This document shows, in pieces, positions 12,450 through 27,200 of a stretch of 64,000 bases of DNA; positions within the stretch are counted from its first letter, which is position 1, and every line of letters begins with the position of its first letter. A model generated the notes under the pieces. It searched no databases. It was not told where the DNA came from and worked only from the letters and a program-made list of their open reading frames with translations. The translations under genes and the position numbers were made by a program. The stretch lies in contig OZ038322.1 of assembly GCA_964035795.1 (NCBI GenBank), positions 12,168,038 to 12,232,037 of the forward strand, written 5' to 3'. The DNA comes from Pterobdella sp. o SKG-2022. Taxonomy: Eukaryota > Annelida > Clitellata > Hirudinida > Piscicolidae.

Positions 12450-15400
12450 ATGAATTATCATTCGGGCTGCAAAAAGTTAAAAATGGACAATGGCGACTGT
12501 CGTTTGTCAAATGATTCAGCGGATGGACATATAAGGTCAGTTACAAAAAATCTTTTATTTTATATAGAATAAATCATTATAAATGTATATATAGGCATGT
12601 ACTAGACACAAACACAAAAGTTTATTAAATATCGAATTGTTTTGAATAAAAATATAGGCATTATTAAATCAATTTTATATAATGCTGTTCCAGTGATACT
12701 TCAAGTGATTTCCACTGCATGTCTGAACTGGAGAAGAATGCACATCATTCAGTGCGTATCATGCAAGGTCTGAACAAGTTAAAGAAGGAACAAGTCTTAT
12801 GTGATGTGACTCTCATAGCTGAAGGTTTCTATTATATTACAATTTCATATATTTTTAATACTATAAATAAAATGTTGACTTGTTAGAAATTTTAAAGCTC
12901 TTTGCAATAAAATATATTGATTAATTCATTTACTGATTATTCTTCGAATAGTTTATGCTTTCATGCTGGTTGTATCTATGTTTGTTGAAGCTAAAGTTTT
13001 TTAAATCAGTTCAATGCAAAAAGAAACTCCAACACATACCACCATGAAAATACATTAAAATCATAATGGGAATAAAGGATCCTAAAAATTTATTGTAATC
13101 AAAAATTTCAATTATCCAATATGTAATAAAGTTACTAATTTTTTTTTTTATAAGAAAAGTTGCCTTTATTCAACAATAGTTTAAAAAAAAATTTGCTAAA
13201 TTGTTTATAAATGAGTTTTATAAGATATTATGGCTTAAGAAAACTTTTCATCTGAATAATATATCTGATAATCACTCTATTTCATAATATTAGCTTTTTG
13301 TTAAAAAAAATAAATTTTTCCAAAAAGTTGAATGACTCAATAAGTTTATTGAGGTTTTGAGTTAGAAGTCATTTAAATTATTAAGCTTCAACTATAGCTA
13401 TATATTTCTTATATCTTATGTCATATCAAAATCATTGTCACACTGTATTAATAACAGAAAAATATGATGGAATTGTTTCAATAAATGAAATGATTTCAAT
13501 TTTCTATATTTCTTTTCATCATCATCATCATTTTGCATTTTTTTGTGATGGAAAAATAAAATACTTGTAGATAATTCAAATAACTGGTGCCATGTTATGA
13601 ATGAATTGAAATTTATAATAGTGCACTTTGTAATTAGGTACTCTATTTAGAATATAACTTTTCCTAAATATCATTGTCAGTGTATATTGATTTTTTTATT
13701 ACTACTAGTATAAGTTTTGGATCAATGTTATCTCTAAGACTGAAGTGATGATGATAATTTTATTGGCGCTTGATAAACTGACTTCATTGTTATTTTAGTA
13801 TATTTCCCTACTAGCATTGATTGGGTTAAGTTTTAAAGTAGTAATTGGAAAACTCAACAGTTTTTATTTTTGCAATTTTTGTCTTCATATTGATACTAAT
13901 GATACTGTCATTATCTTTTCCAACTTAAACCGTTACATATCATAGTCTTCTTTATTACATTATTCAACCAAATCTATATAACTTGTATTTTCATAATGTG
14001 AAACTGGGAACTATTAGTAATATTAATTTATATAGCTCTGAAAAATTTTTTTATAAATAATTATTGTTTTGTATTTTATTGACTACATTAAATTATGCAG
14101 TTGAACATGACCCAGTAATTGGGTTGACAGACAGAAATTTTAAATAGGCAGTGTTACCTTCAATATATTCCAAATAAAATTAACAAAGAAGCTTTGCAGT
14201 AATTCGCTTAATTAGATATACATTGTATAAAACAGATGAGAAGTTTGAGGTACACAAAATAATACTGGTGTCATGTTCAGACTACTTCAGATCGATGTTC
14301 ACTGGAGGCATGAAAGAGAGCAGTCAAAAGGAGATAGAACTTAAAGGAATCACAAGTAAAGGCCTTGAAAAGGTCCAGTTAATTTTTAATTTGTGCTGTC
14401 AATAATAACAATATAGAAACGATATTATTATTATTATTTTTATTATCATTTTAATTAGTATTAGTAGCATTAGTTTATAAAATTCTTTCTAAAAAAGAAA
14501 ATAAATGTTCCATATGATGCTGATTTTTCATCAATAAAAATGATATGAAACAACAAAGTAAGCCAGTTACAACGAGGCTTCATTTCTTAGTGTTCCTAAT
14601 GGCACCACACACTTGATTCACAGGTGTTAGAAGTGATATACACATCAACTACCGCTCTCGAAGGCGATGATATCTTTGACGTCATTGCTGCCGCCACCCA
14701 TCTACAAGTATGCATCAAGTGTTGTGTTATTACCACTCTTACTTTTATTATTATTATCTTTACTACACAAAAATTTTTTCCACTGCAACCAGGTAACACC
14801 AGTAATCGAGTTTTGTGAGAAGAATTTTTTAAGTGGCATGACAACAAGCAACTTCTATGACTTCATCAACACTGCCCGCTTATACAGCATGAACAGCGCT
14901 CTACGGTGTCTTACTCATTATTTTTTTTTTTGGCTTTTTTATCTGTTTTAATAGAGATTATTCAGATGTCTTTATGATTAGATTTTATAATGTTGTACTT
15001 TGTAACTAAAATTTGAATAAGTGTTTAATCTTGTAAAACTCTATTTTATTTTTAAAATACTTGTGAAAAAGTATTCCAAGTTCCGACAAAAAAAGACACA
15101 ATAAAAAGGCATGCAGAAGAAAATTTATCAGACCAAATACTATCAATTGAAAAACAACTGAGCAATCAAAATTCATTAAAAGATACGAAACATCGCATAC
15201 AAAAACCAACCACACGTAATACAGGCAGATAGACTCATTCATTTCGAAGAACCTGCTACAGATATCCAGGGATGGCACCTTGAGTCTGTTGACTTATGAG
15301 CAGATCCTCGCCTGCCTCAACTTTGGGTCTCTGAGTCTCAGAGAGATCGACATTTTCCAGGTGCGTCAGTTTGTTTCGTTGTTATATTTATTAGTTTTGA

Positions 15401-18200
15401 ATCGGTATTTTGTTTGTAGTAACATACACATCTCAAGTTTTGTATATATGATATGAAATATACTATAATAACTCAAAACTATTGCAAGCACATATATGAT
15501 TCATTAAATGATTGATTGACGGGAAGAATAAAAGACGTCAATGATTGAAGGTGGTGTGGGATTGGCTGAAAATGGATCCCCTACAGGAAGTGCATGCCAA
15601 ACCTCTCATGAGTTGCATAAGGTTGCTGGCTTTGAATCGTTCTTGTATATTAATGATAATGATGAAAATGGGCATTATATTTAAATAAAAATGGTATATT
15701 CAACTATGTTTCAAAAATAACTTCACAAAAAAAGACAATATTTTGATACTATTTTTTATTCAACTAAAATTTTTGACAAATTCAACTTTTTCATTATTCA
15801 TTAATGAATATTATATTTAAATAAAAATAAACTATAAATAATACAATAAAATATAATATTCATAGTTACCATATGATATAAATGTTTATATGTAACTTTT
15901 TAGATATCTTATGTATTTTTTATACAGTATTTATCTATGGAACATAAATGTTTTATGGTAAAGCCATACTTACCGAAAATTATAGCTTTATTTTCAATAG
16001 ATGTATAAATTTCCCAAATTGATGTTCTATAAATAATTAATAAATACATGATAGCATAAAACACCATTGTACACAGGTTTCCCCTGATAAGCCCGGATGA
16101 TCTGGTGAACAGGGTGCAAGCTGTGGAGCTGATGATGAGGCATGCCGAGTTGAGGGACATGGTGGTGTGGGCACTTAACTATCACGTCGTACCCCACTCA
16201 CAACCCCTCAAGTCCAACCTGTCCCACAATACCTCCATGCGTACATATAGGTTGTCTTTTTTTGTTTTTAATATTTATTCAATAGCATTTTTATATCGAG
16301 TTTTTAGTGTTTCTTTAGGCGTTTTATGATCCATTTTTGAAGATTTGTTATGATGAAAAAATTTTTTTCGGAGGATATTTTTTTTAATCATTTCTATATA
16401 TAAGCCACAACGACATATGCTTGACTGCAAAACCACTATAGGGAGAGGCTAGTGTCGGTGGGAGGCAGGGAGATCCACCCACATCCAGGCCTGTATGATG
16501 AGTTGTGTGCCATTGATGATGACCAACTCAAGAACTCAATTCTGGTCAACTGCAGGCACCGCATCACCTGCCTGCCCAACCCTTTAAGTCACATGCAGGT
16601 CTGGATGATAAGTATAAAATTATCGGTTATCATGGCTGTAAAGACTTTTTTTTAGAATATTTATGTTCATTGTTGAAGGTATGTTAAAAGACTGAAAAAA
16701 TTTGAATCTATTGATATATAATTTTATTTTTTCCATGTTATACTTGGAAAATCTATAAGCAACCAATAACATTATAGGTGGTAGTATTCAATGAGTTTTT
16801 ATATGTTCTGGGTGGCTGCACAACACAATGTGCTCATGGTGAGAGTGCAGTCAACTCAGTCCTTCGCTATGACCCCCGATTCAACGTCTGGTACCAGGTG
16901 TGCAATAATAATAATAATAATTTTTTTTTATTTCATTGTTAAAATAAAAATTAAAATAACAATTTTCATTAATAAATTTCAAACGTACTTTAGGTATTCA
17001 GAAATTATTTGACTCCAATGGTTTTCTAGCTTTTTATTTTTAATCAATTTTTTCCATAAAATATTCACGCTCTGTTACTTGAACAAAATGAAATAGATTT
17101 TGAGTGCTTACATTTTTAAGTGGTTTTGAAATGAAAACTATTGAAGCATCAAAACACCCACAACAAACCTGTAGGCAGCCCCAATGATAAGTAAGCGAGC
17201 CTATTTCTACGCTGGATTGTTGAGGAATCGTATATGGGCAATTGGAGGCAAGCTGAAGGAAGGCTCATTAGCGGCCGTAGAATACTACGACCCAGACAAG
17301 AACACGTGGTGCGCTTCAACCCCCCTGCCTTCTGCATATCATGCTCATGCTGGTTGGTTTGGCATCAAATCTTGTGGTTCTGTTTGTGGGCGTTTTTATG
17401 GTTTTTGTGGCTGGCTGCTCAAATTTTGTGTGTGATTTTTATCAATTTAAAAAATAGTTTTTTTGAGACGTATTTTTAATATATGACTACTATTAACCTA
17501 AGGAGCGGTGCATGGAGGTAAAATCTACATATCCGGAGGCTATTCCTCCAACCACTTCACTCCCGACCTACAACGCTTTGATCCTCTCACTCGGTACAAA
17601 AATTTTTACAGCCAATCATAGTTCATTCAATTTATTTATATCTTCTAATAAAAAGCCGCTGGGAAGATATGAGTAGCATGTTATCTCCTCGAGGGTGGCA
17701 TGTGATGTGTGTGGCAAGGGACAAGTTATTGGTGCATGGAGGCTGCAGTCTCAATGGAGGCCAGATGGCCCTGCCAGTGATGCAGTCTGAGAGTTACGAC
17801 CCGGAGACAGACCAGTGGACAGCCATCGCCCCTCTCTCTGTTTCTCACAAAGAGGCCTCTTGTGTTGTGTATCACGACCGTATCTATGTGCTAGGTGAGT
17901 GAATTTAATTATTTTGAAAGGTTTATGTTATGGTCTCCTCAGAAGGCCGTTTCATATTAAAAAAATTTTTCAAACGTTCAAATAGTTTGAATATATTCAT
18001 AATTTTATTTGAAATGTACTCACCAAGGCGGGTATAACGTACAAACGAAGACAGGGCAAAAGTTGGTGTCCCGATATGACCCTTATAGCGCTGTGTGGGA
18101 CAGTGTAGGGACACTTGCTCAGTCTCACACCGGTGTTGGCTACTGCATCTTGAAGCTTCCCGTGTTTGATGATGGAGTGTTTGACATGAATGGACATTAA
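12450..18200 (+). CDS. Kelch-like protein (BTB-BACK-Kelch), KLHL26/KLHL13-like
   Basis: Fourteen exons join in one frame to give 629 residues: 12450-12535, 12694-12824, 14236-14372, 14624-14707, 14793-14905, 15225-15360, 15551-15621, 16077-16250, 16442-16598, 16778-16897, 17175-17352, 17503-17593, 17656-17894 and 18028-18200. An in-frame TAG lies directly before the start ATG. The BTB domain contains VLCDVTLIAE and SDYFRSMFTGGMKESS, the BACK domain RFPLISPDDLVNRVQ. The C-terminal half has about six Kelch blades with the GG and Y...W signatures, such as IWAIGGKL, IYISGGYSS and IYVLGG. Proteins of this layout usually recruit substrates to Cullin-3 ubiquitin ligases. The BTB resembles KLHL26, but orthology is not resolved. 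The exon 3 donor (GTCCAG) is weak. A second in-frame ATG lies at 12483. Confidence 0.88.
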
Positions 18201-21200
18201 ATCGCAGCCATTTAGCCATTTGTATTATCAAATTTTATTGAATGACTTCGAAGATATTTTAAAATATGGTTAAGTAAAATAGCTTAAAAGCTTATTTTAA
18301 GCCTACCTTTAAATAATTATACATTTATTATATTATTTTCATGATATTTTGTAAAGATGTACATTAACAAATGTAAATAAGTAAATTTTTAAATTTTGAA
18401 TAGAAAGTTTGATCAACGTCGTTACTTCAACATTTCGAGTTTCATTAAACCCATTTTTACGTTTTTCACCTCACTAGTTTGAATAAAATCAGTGTATGTA
18501 CAGTGAGAATGTTCTTATTATTATAACTTTCAATTTCAGTTTTCAAATATGCGATAAGCATCGCGCAATTATCTTATCACTGATTTTATTGTATAAAGTC
18601 CAATAAATATTTTTAAAAAATTTTCCATCAAATAAGGGCGTCTAAAATATAATTGGTTTTCGAAAATTTAGATGCCAACCACATTTCAATTGCTTCCACT
18701 AAATTCAATGCGGAGTTTCTATATTTATTTTTGAATGTTCATCTCCTGTTTACATATCAAAAATTCTATCTTTCAAAATCAAAAAAAGCCATTTAGAAGA
18801 TCAAAAATTGCGAAAATATTGTTAAAATCAAAATCTTAAAAAATTTTCATAGCTTCATGGGTTGCCATGTAAGAAATTCATGCATACTCTCATAATTGAA
18901 TTATGTATTTATATGAATTTATATATTTGTATATAAATCAAATGATTAAAGATAGCTTATCAATTAGAACATTCAATTCGAAGGACAATTATTAATTTAC
19001 TTGAAAGTAGCTATCGGTTTTTTGGGCATCTGTGCTTTCCCTAAAAATGTCGACAAAAAAACTCCTTAATATATAACTTTTATCTAAGTCTTTATCTTTT
19101 GAACTATTGAAGCTCAAAGCAACTTTGTGTATCGATGATGCACTAGGGTTTTGTATTCTCAAATCGGGTTTGAAGGGCAGTTATAGAAAATACATAGATT
19201 CTAAATGGTTTCCAAGCTATCCACATAACAGGTTAACTTTTGAAATTTAAAGCTATTTCTTTTTGTTACCAAAACAATGAAGGTAACAAACTTTTTTTTT
19301 TAAATTGGTGTTTTTTATTAGTAGAACATAAACAATGAAAACTTATTTTTTTGTATTTCCCCATGAAACAAAAACACATAGATGAAGCAAATCAAAATTG
19401 CATATTGAAGCGAAGACAAAATAGGTCAAATTGAAATTCCAACAAAATAATCCAAAAGCGAGCATGCACTGAAACAAACGTTTAAGACTACACAACAACG
19501 TGCCTAATCCCGTGGGACATACGGACAGTCCTACTCATCAAGTGAAGCAACGTTTCATAGTACTCAAAAACTAATTACATTTCAGCGGTATAAGCGTTCA
19601 AGAAATTCTTTTTTGATTGTTTTTGAAGGTTTTCGATCAAAAACATTTGCCGATGAGCAGTCGAAGTTCTCACACCGCTGAAGACATTGACACAGGAAAC
19701 GTTGAGTATATTATGCTTTCATTTGAAACATGGGGAAGATTTTATTTTGAAAAAGTATTTATCATAAAATAATGTATTCGTGAATAGAATAATTTATATA
19801 GATATATATTCATATATATATATTTATATATGATATTCTGAAAAATAATATTAAAAATATTGGATTACAAAATAGAGTTTGGGTGCTGAAGGATACCGCA
19901 ATGATGGTTGAGCGAACCAATTGAATCACAATGAACGAAAGCAACAGAACATTTAAGGTAAATAATGGCTTCAAGACATCCAATTGTCTACGAGCCGTTA
20001 TAAACCAGTGCAAATAAACAATATGAACGGAAATATTTGAATAAAAGTGATAAAATGGCCTTGAAATGGCCGAAAAAAATGTTCAAAAAGAATGCGTGAA
20101 TGAAATGCACCAAAAAGCATCAGGCCTAATTTAAAATCAAACTGAACTTCTCAATGAAAAGCTTCTATAAATGGAAGCTTACAAAATCATGACTTGAAAC
20201 TTCTAGTTTATATGCTTAATAAATGAAATTGTTTGATAAAATGGTTTCAAAAACAACTTTGAAAACTTGAAAAAGATTATTGAAAAGAGGAAGATGATAA
20301 TAACTTGAAGATGAAAAACTTTAAAACAACAAGCTTAAAGGTGTTTAGAGTCAAGTAGTGTTGCAACAATTAGGATGCACAAAAACACATATACGCGATG
20401 AAAGAATATAACTTTCCGTTTTTAAATAAAAATGTATTAAGAACGTATATTAGAGTGGCAATGATTTCGAAGTGTTTACGAGATTTGTGTCGCTCGATAT
20501 ACTCACTTTAAGTTGACATGAATAATAGTGTATGTAATCTAATTTCGTTAAAAGCAAAAAATTTTTATATGCGGATTTCAAAAAATAAGAAAGATTTCAA
20601 ATAATAAAAGTAATTTACAACTGTACATGCCTAGAAGTATTTTATTACTCTCATTTATTAACCAGAAAGTAGAAAAAAGGGCGAACTCATTGAAGACTTG
20701 CGACCTGGCTGATGTATGCATGGTGTATGACGGCTATTTTACGTACATATTTGAATAAAATATTGAACCAATTTCAAAATGAACCTTAAAAACTGTTAAG
20801 TTTGTACCTAACAAAATTCAATAACGTATTGTAGAAAAAACCGAAAAAAAACTTGAAACTAAGATTCATTGTCAACGAAAGATGCATGAACAAATCAACT
20901 AAGGCCCCAAAGTGAAAAAATATGGGTGTATATTTAATTCAACAAGAAAAATATTATAAACCTATTTTTCACAAAAAGGAGATATTTTAATTCAGTAAAA
21001 ACTCATAAAAATAATTAAAAGTGAGATTGAGGCGGTAGACAGTTGGATGGTTGTCGATGCAAGTGTAAGAATTGTGAAAAAAAGAAACATCAAATAATGA
21101 AAGTGAAGTTTATAAAGTTAAAAACATGACTGAAATTGGAGGGAAAGTTTGATAAATGGTTATTAGCCTAGAACGTTGTTTAAAAGCGGTAAATTCTCAG

Positions 21201-21273
21201 AGAAATTTTTCCGATATTTGCATTTAAGGAAGAAATAAACACCGTGTTGAATTGGCCAATGGATTGAAGTAGA
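18201..21273. other. Gene-poor AT-rich intergenic region
   Basis: About 3 kb between the Kelch-like stop and the sodium channel stop. It must hold both 3' UTRs. No reading frame longer than about 70 codons resembles a protein. A short TA-rich patch lies near 19797-19830. Confidence 0.65.
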
Positions 21274-24200
21274 TCAGAGTTTTTTCAAATTTTCTTTACT
21301 TTTTTTCACCGCCTCAGATCGCACCGAGTTTCTGTCGTAATGAACCTCGACCAAACACCTCATTACGTCATCGTCATCAAACTCCTCTTCTTCATCATCT
21401 TCGTCAAAATCGCCAATTCTACAATCTTCCATTATGTTTTTTCCGCTGTTATCTTTGCCGATAGAATGTCCGCTATTATCTTTGTTGTTATTACGTTCCA
21501 TTGCGTATCGAGTGTTTTCACACGCTTCCATTAGGCCCCCATTTATGAGATTACATATTTTTTCTTCGGTATTATCATCAAAATTATCATCCCCGTTGTC
21601 GTCATTTGATGTTGTTTTTAGTTTGTCAAAATCACTTTTTTCAATGTTATCACTGTAAAAACTTTTTTCACTTTTAATCTTATTTTCACTGTTTTTAGCA
21701 CCTAGATAGTAATCACTGAATATTTTATTTTTTCTTTTATTATTGCTCCTACTGGCATAACCACTTTTGTTACTAGTACTGCTACTCCTACTACTACTGT
21801 CATAATCTTTTTTCTCTTTACAATTATCGTCATTTTCAGTTTCATCATCATCGTTTTCAACCCCTCTTTTCTTACTCACAAAATTCCTCCACATTCGTTG
21901 TATGATTTTCACTGTAAAGATTTCTCTTTGCCTCTGTAAAGTAGAGCTGATTGGATGATAGTTCAATCTTCCAGGTTTCTTAAGATCTCCAAGCTCTTCA
22001 GCAGCATCATCCTTAGTGCCTAAGAAGTTTTTGGTAAGAGCGTCTAGAATATCTACACAGTTTACCATGTCTCCTTCACAAATAGGAATATCTAGTTGCA
22101 CAAGTTTATAAAAGTTTGGGTAAGGAATTCGTAGAGGATCTTCCAATGCATCGACAAACTCACTGAGATGAAATAGTGGTATGTATTGGGTAGCTTTTTC
22201 ATCATATCGCTCCCACAGTTCATAATACATGTCAAAATCGTCTTGAGTAAGCCCTTGTTGCACATCTTCAGTGGCTTGTGAAAAATTTTCAAGAATAACA
22301 GCAATGTACATATTAATAACCACCAAAAATGTGATAACTAAATAACTGCACAAATAGAATATTCCCAAAGCGCTATTCCCACAGTCACTTGAAGGAGAAG
22401 GTGGCACGGGATCTGCAGAACACCCGGGTGGCTTGTCGTTCATCAGACCCGCTAGAATACCTTCCCACCCTGCCGATGTGCAAGTTTGAAAAAGTACTAT
22501 CATTGAGTTTGCAAAGGATTCAAAGTTGAACATGTCATCGATGCCTCCTGTGTGCTTGACATACATGAAGCAGGACATGCCGACTATGGCGTATATGAAC
22601 ATGATGAGGAAAAGCAGTAGACCAATGTTGAAAAGAGCTGGCATTGAGACAGCTAATGAAAACAACAATGTTCTTATTCCTTTTGCTGATTTCACTAACC
22701 TCAACACTCTACCTACCCTGAACACTCTCACCACTCTGAGCAATGTTGGAGAGATAGGTAGTTTGGTGAAATACTCTTGTAAGGCCATTGCTGTTGGAAT
22801 TAAATAAATATTTTTAAGAATTTTGTTTTTTAAATTTTTAATTTCGAAATATTCAGTCGACTTACTCAATAAAGACACAACGACTACGATGAAATCAAAG
22901 ATATTCCAAGGCTCCTTGAAATAATGTTGTCTGAAACCCAGTAACTTCATAACACATTCGATTGTGAAAATAGTAATAAAGACGATATTAACGTAAGCAA
23001 GTGCAATTTCAAAGTTTTGTGTTTGTCTGTGGTGTTCAACCGCCATCGAAGTCATATTCAAAAGGATTATCAACATGATGGCAATGTCGAATTTTTGGTT
23101 TTTGGTCAGTTTGTAGAAAAACATTTGAAACGCAAACTGCAATTTATTTTTTATACCATCAAAAAATTTTATTATAACAATGCATGAATGAGATATTTTT
23201 AATAAACGTTCTTGATACATTAAATGCATTGTTATTATTACTGAAAAACCTTGGGTTTGGGAACAGGTTTTGTAGGCTGCTTGGAGCCTAGTTTCTTCAT
23301 GGCGTTGTAATATTTCTTTTGGTCTTCAGTCATCAGCATTTCCAACGAGCCTCCTGCCTATTCACCATTGAAATATGAGATTATTTTGTGGCAATCAACT
23401 TCGAACTTGTATATTGAAAGTAATGCAGTCAAATAATTAAATAAATTGTTTTTTCAATAAGGTATTAAATAAATTGATGATATTGAAAACTTTTTTTTCA
23501 ATTCAACGTTAATTTTTTCTAAATTCATGCAACTTAATGAACAATCCAACAAGAAACATATAATATTCGCCAAAATAGCAAACTAAAATAAGAACTTATG
23601 AAACCTAACGAAACCTACCTTTTTCTTTTGCATGTTGAACTGTTCAATGATAACACCAATAAAGAGGTTCATGGTGAAGAATGAACCAAACACAATGAAA
23701 AGCACAAAGTACAGATACATCAAGTACTTCGCTTCGAATTCAGGTTGATGACCATACTGTAAATTATATGAGAATTCTTGTCTGAATATGGGCATCCAAA
23801 ATGTCAGCAGAATTACACAAAAATTTTAACTGATTTATTTTACTGTGCTAAATTTTCTTCAAATAGTTTTCACTAAGAATACTGAAGATTGGTTGATAAA
23901 ATGCACGAAGATTTTGTTGAGAAACGATCCTCTAAAACAAACACAAGGTTCTATTGACAACAATCGTTTTGTTAATTATCAGACACTTGAGAATGTACGT
24001 TAGGCTAACGTGAATCTTCATAAATTTTTTCCTATAAACCCTCAGTTTTTTCTCCAATAAATTTATTTATAAGCTACTTAACACTTCAAAAAAGTTTTTT
24101 TTAATTCACTATAATTGGAAATTTTCAATAAAATTTCTATTAAGTTATGAATTAATCTCAAGCAACCACCTCTGTGCTGTCAATAGCAGCATACATTATG

Positions 24201-27200
24201 TCCATCCATCCTTTGAAAGTGGCCTGTTAAGACAGTGCATGCTTAAGATATCGTATGAATTTAATGTTATAAAAATATGAGTTTTCATAAATAAGGCATT
24301 AAATGAAACATTAAAAACACTTACAACTTGAAACAGAGCCAGATATCCCACCAATACATTGTCGAAATTAACCTGTTTCAAATTTCAATTAAGGTTTCAA
24401 AATGAATATGACAGCAACAGTGGATGTTTTTTCCATTTAGATCACAATGTATAATTTATAACCTTAGGATTGACCCACGTGTAGTTTAAAGCATTATTTG
24501 CGTCTTTACAAACTGTTTTGTTAACTTTGTCATATTCTATAAGATTTCCTTCCAAATCTGTACATCTGTAATAGAATATCACAGCCTTATTCACGGATTT
24601 CGTTGTGTATATACATAATTCTAGATCGTTAAAATTCTGTACTTTCTGCGGTTTATAAATAATTTAAAACTTACTTTCCAAATTTTCCCATGAAAAGATT
24701 CACGCCCATGATGGAGAATATAAGCCAGAACACCAAGCACACAACGAGGACGTTCAAGATGGATGGAATGGCTTGAATCAAGGCATTTACAACAACCTTC
24801 ATGAAGAATGTAATTATAAGTTTAACTCACAATTATATATAATTTATCAGTGTTTCCAATTTTTTTGAAGTTTTTAGAGAAAAAATGATTTTGGGAGTTG
24901 AATAAGAATAGTCTTTGATTTTTAAAGGTTTTGTTAATTTTTTTATGTCTCTTTAAAATATTCTTTCTTCGACGATGCAGTCATCCATCATAGCGACGCA
25001 GCGATGTCTTATATTAATAAGACAACCACATGCATTAGTCAATTCTATTTTTCAAACAGCTTATAAATATGCAAAAAACACACATTAAAAAAAAGTTATT
25101 TGCACAGATTTTTATGCATAATTAAAAATTTTCCCGCACTTTTTAATATTTATGATGACGTTAAACAAAGCTATAAAGCGCGTGAAATGGGTTTCTGGTT
25201 TATTTCAACGACTCTTAGCTTTTCTCACCTTCATTCCTTCCCATCTTGATACTGCCCTCAACGGCCGCAAAGCCCTCAATGTTCTCAGGGCCCTGAAAGC
25301 TCCCATGTTGGCTGTATCCTCTCCCTCTGCTGCCAAGCTTATCAAAGAAATCTGAACATTGTTTTAACATTTCAAAAATTTTTAAAACAAAATGGTTGGT
25401 TGACTAAGAAAATTGATGGAGTTTTTAATATGGTTTGAATAACTTACGACTACAATGACGAAATCCAGCCAGCACCAGGCATCGGTGAAATATCTTTTGA
25501 AGCCATACGCCATCATTTTGATCACCATTTCAAACACAAAAATCACAGTAAACACTTTGTCAAGGATCTTCAGCAGAAATTTAACATTTGCATAAGCTAT
25601 GTCATCCATTGTTCTATCTTCAACCGCCTTAAATGTGTCACAGACATCGTATATAATCGTACATGAGTCGTTTTAAATTAAAAACAAACCAAAGCAAAAG
25701 AACTAGCGAGGATCATAAAGATAATGAAAGATTCGAAGTAAGGATGCTCCACAAGTGAATATGAATAACAGCGTAGTTTCCAAAATATTTGACCGAGAAA
25801 TGTTTGATGACATAAAAGGAAGTAAGGACTGCATTTTTGAGGAAGACAATCATCGGGATACTTGACAAACACTACTTTCACTTGAGACATGTACTCCTGA
25901 AGCCAAATTAGCCATTAAATACATCCTGATCAATCGAATAATTCCATTAAAATAAAATTTCGTTTTCAAAAGACCTTCTTGAATGGATTAGAAGAGTTGT
26001 GGGCGTAATACTGGTCCAGTGAAAGAAAAGAACCTTTTTCGATACGGTGTCTATGCGAGGATGATGGCAAGTGGTGATGAAGTTGTGGTTGTTGTGTGTA
26101 TTGCTGGTAATGACTATGATCGCTTGGCTGGAAGAGATGGGATAACCGATGCTGTCTGTCTAGAGATTGAGTTGAACCCATTAAAGGTTGAGAGTTTTGG
26201 GAAACTATTTCACTATCTTTGTCAAGGCTGTCATGGCTGAAATGGCTTTGACTGTGAGTTAAAATATAATTGCAGTGGTGGTCTGTCTCGTCCATGTTCA
26301 CGGAGTTCATTGATGCCATCGATCCGAGCTGTAGAATTCAAAAACTGATTAATATATTCCTGATATTTGCAAAAGTCTCACACATAAAGTTAAAAATGCA
26401 CAGAACTAGGTGCATGAAGCTTTCGTGAAGGCGTTCGTATACGTTAATTGGTAATGTCGGCTAGACTTGTGAAAAGCTTCGCGTAATTGTCAAACAGAAG
26501 TTTTTTTTCTAAACTTATATAATTTGTTAATTTAAAAATTTTTCTCAATTAAAAAAAGTTTCTATGATATAAATAAATGCTTACATAACAGGGCATTCCT
26601 GGGTCTTCTGAAACAAAAAACAATCAGTTACATAAACTTTAAACAGAAAAAAATAAACCTAGATTACCGTTGTGTTTTGAAGAAATTGATTCGGTTTGAG
26701 CAGGTGAAATGGTGACAATCAGCTGGTTTTGAGGTCTTCTGGTATGCGCCATTGAGTCATATTTGGTGGCGTAAGTAATGTTGTTGCTTTTAATGGCTTG
26801 CATGGAAAGTGTCTTTGAAACTAAAAGTAGGGATGGTTGCATTGAAATGTGATATTATCTTGTTCTAATTGAGAATTTGAATAAAAAGTGAACATAACTA
26901 TGATCAAAAAATTTTAATTTAGAATCGTTATTGGGATAAACGATGTCCACGAGCAGAGGTAAACGAAAAAAATGAAGTTAAATATTTATTCGATGAAGTT
27001 CGGAGCTTTTTTAAAGATTTTTTCGATTTTTCAAAATTCATTTTCATGTTTTTCACCTTTTTTGTAATCTTCAAAAGCTTCTTACTTACTGAATAAATAT
27101 TCAAAGCTTTGTGTTTTTCGTTTTTTGTTGCTTTAATATTTTTGAATTAAAACTGGTGAAATGAACAAATTTATTTTTACTTAATAAAATATTTTAAAAT

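Noticed and set aside
22526..22807. Plus-strand 93-codon frame
   Set aside because: It lies opposite the domain IV exon, and its composition is explained by the complementary strand.
25152..25355. Plus-strand frame with [12 protein letters not shown]
   Set aside because: It is the antisense shadow of the domain III S3-S4 exon of the sodium channel, whose minus-strand translation is far better conserved.
26019..26240. Plus-strand frame over the II-III linker
   Set aside because: The minus strand gives a Ser/His-rich linker continuous with the channel exons.
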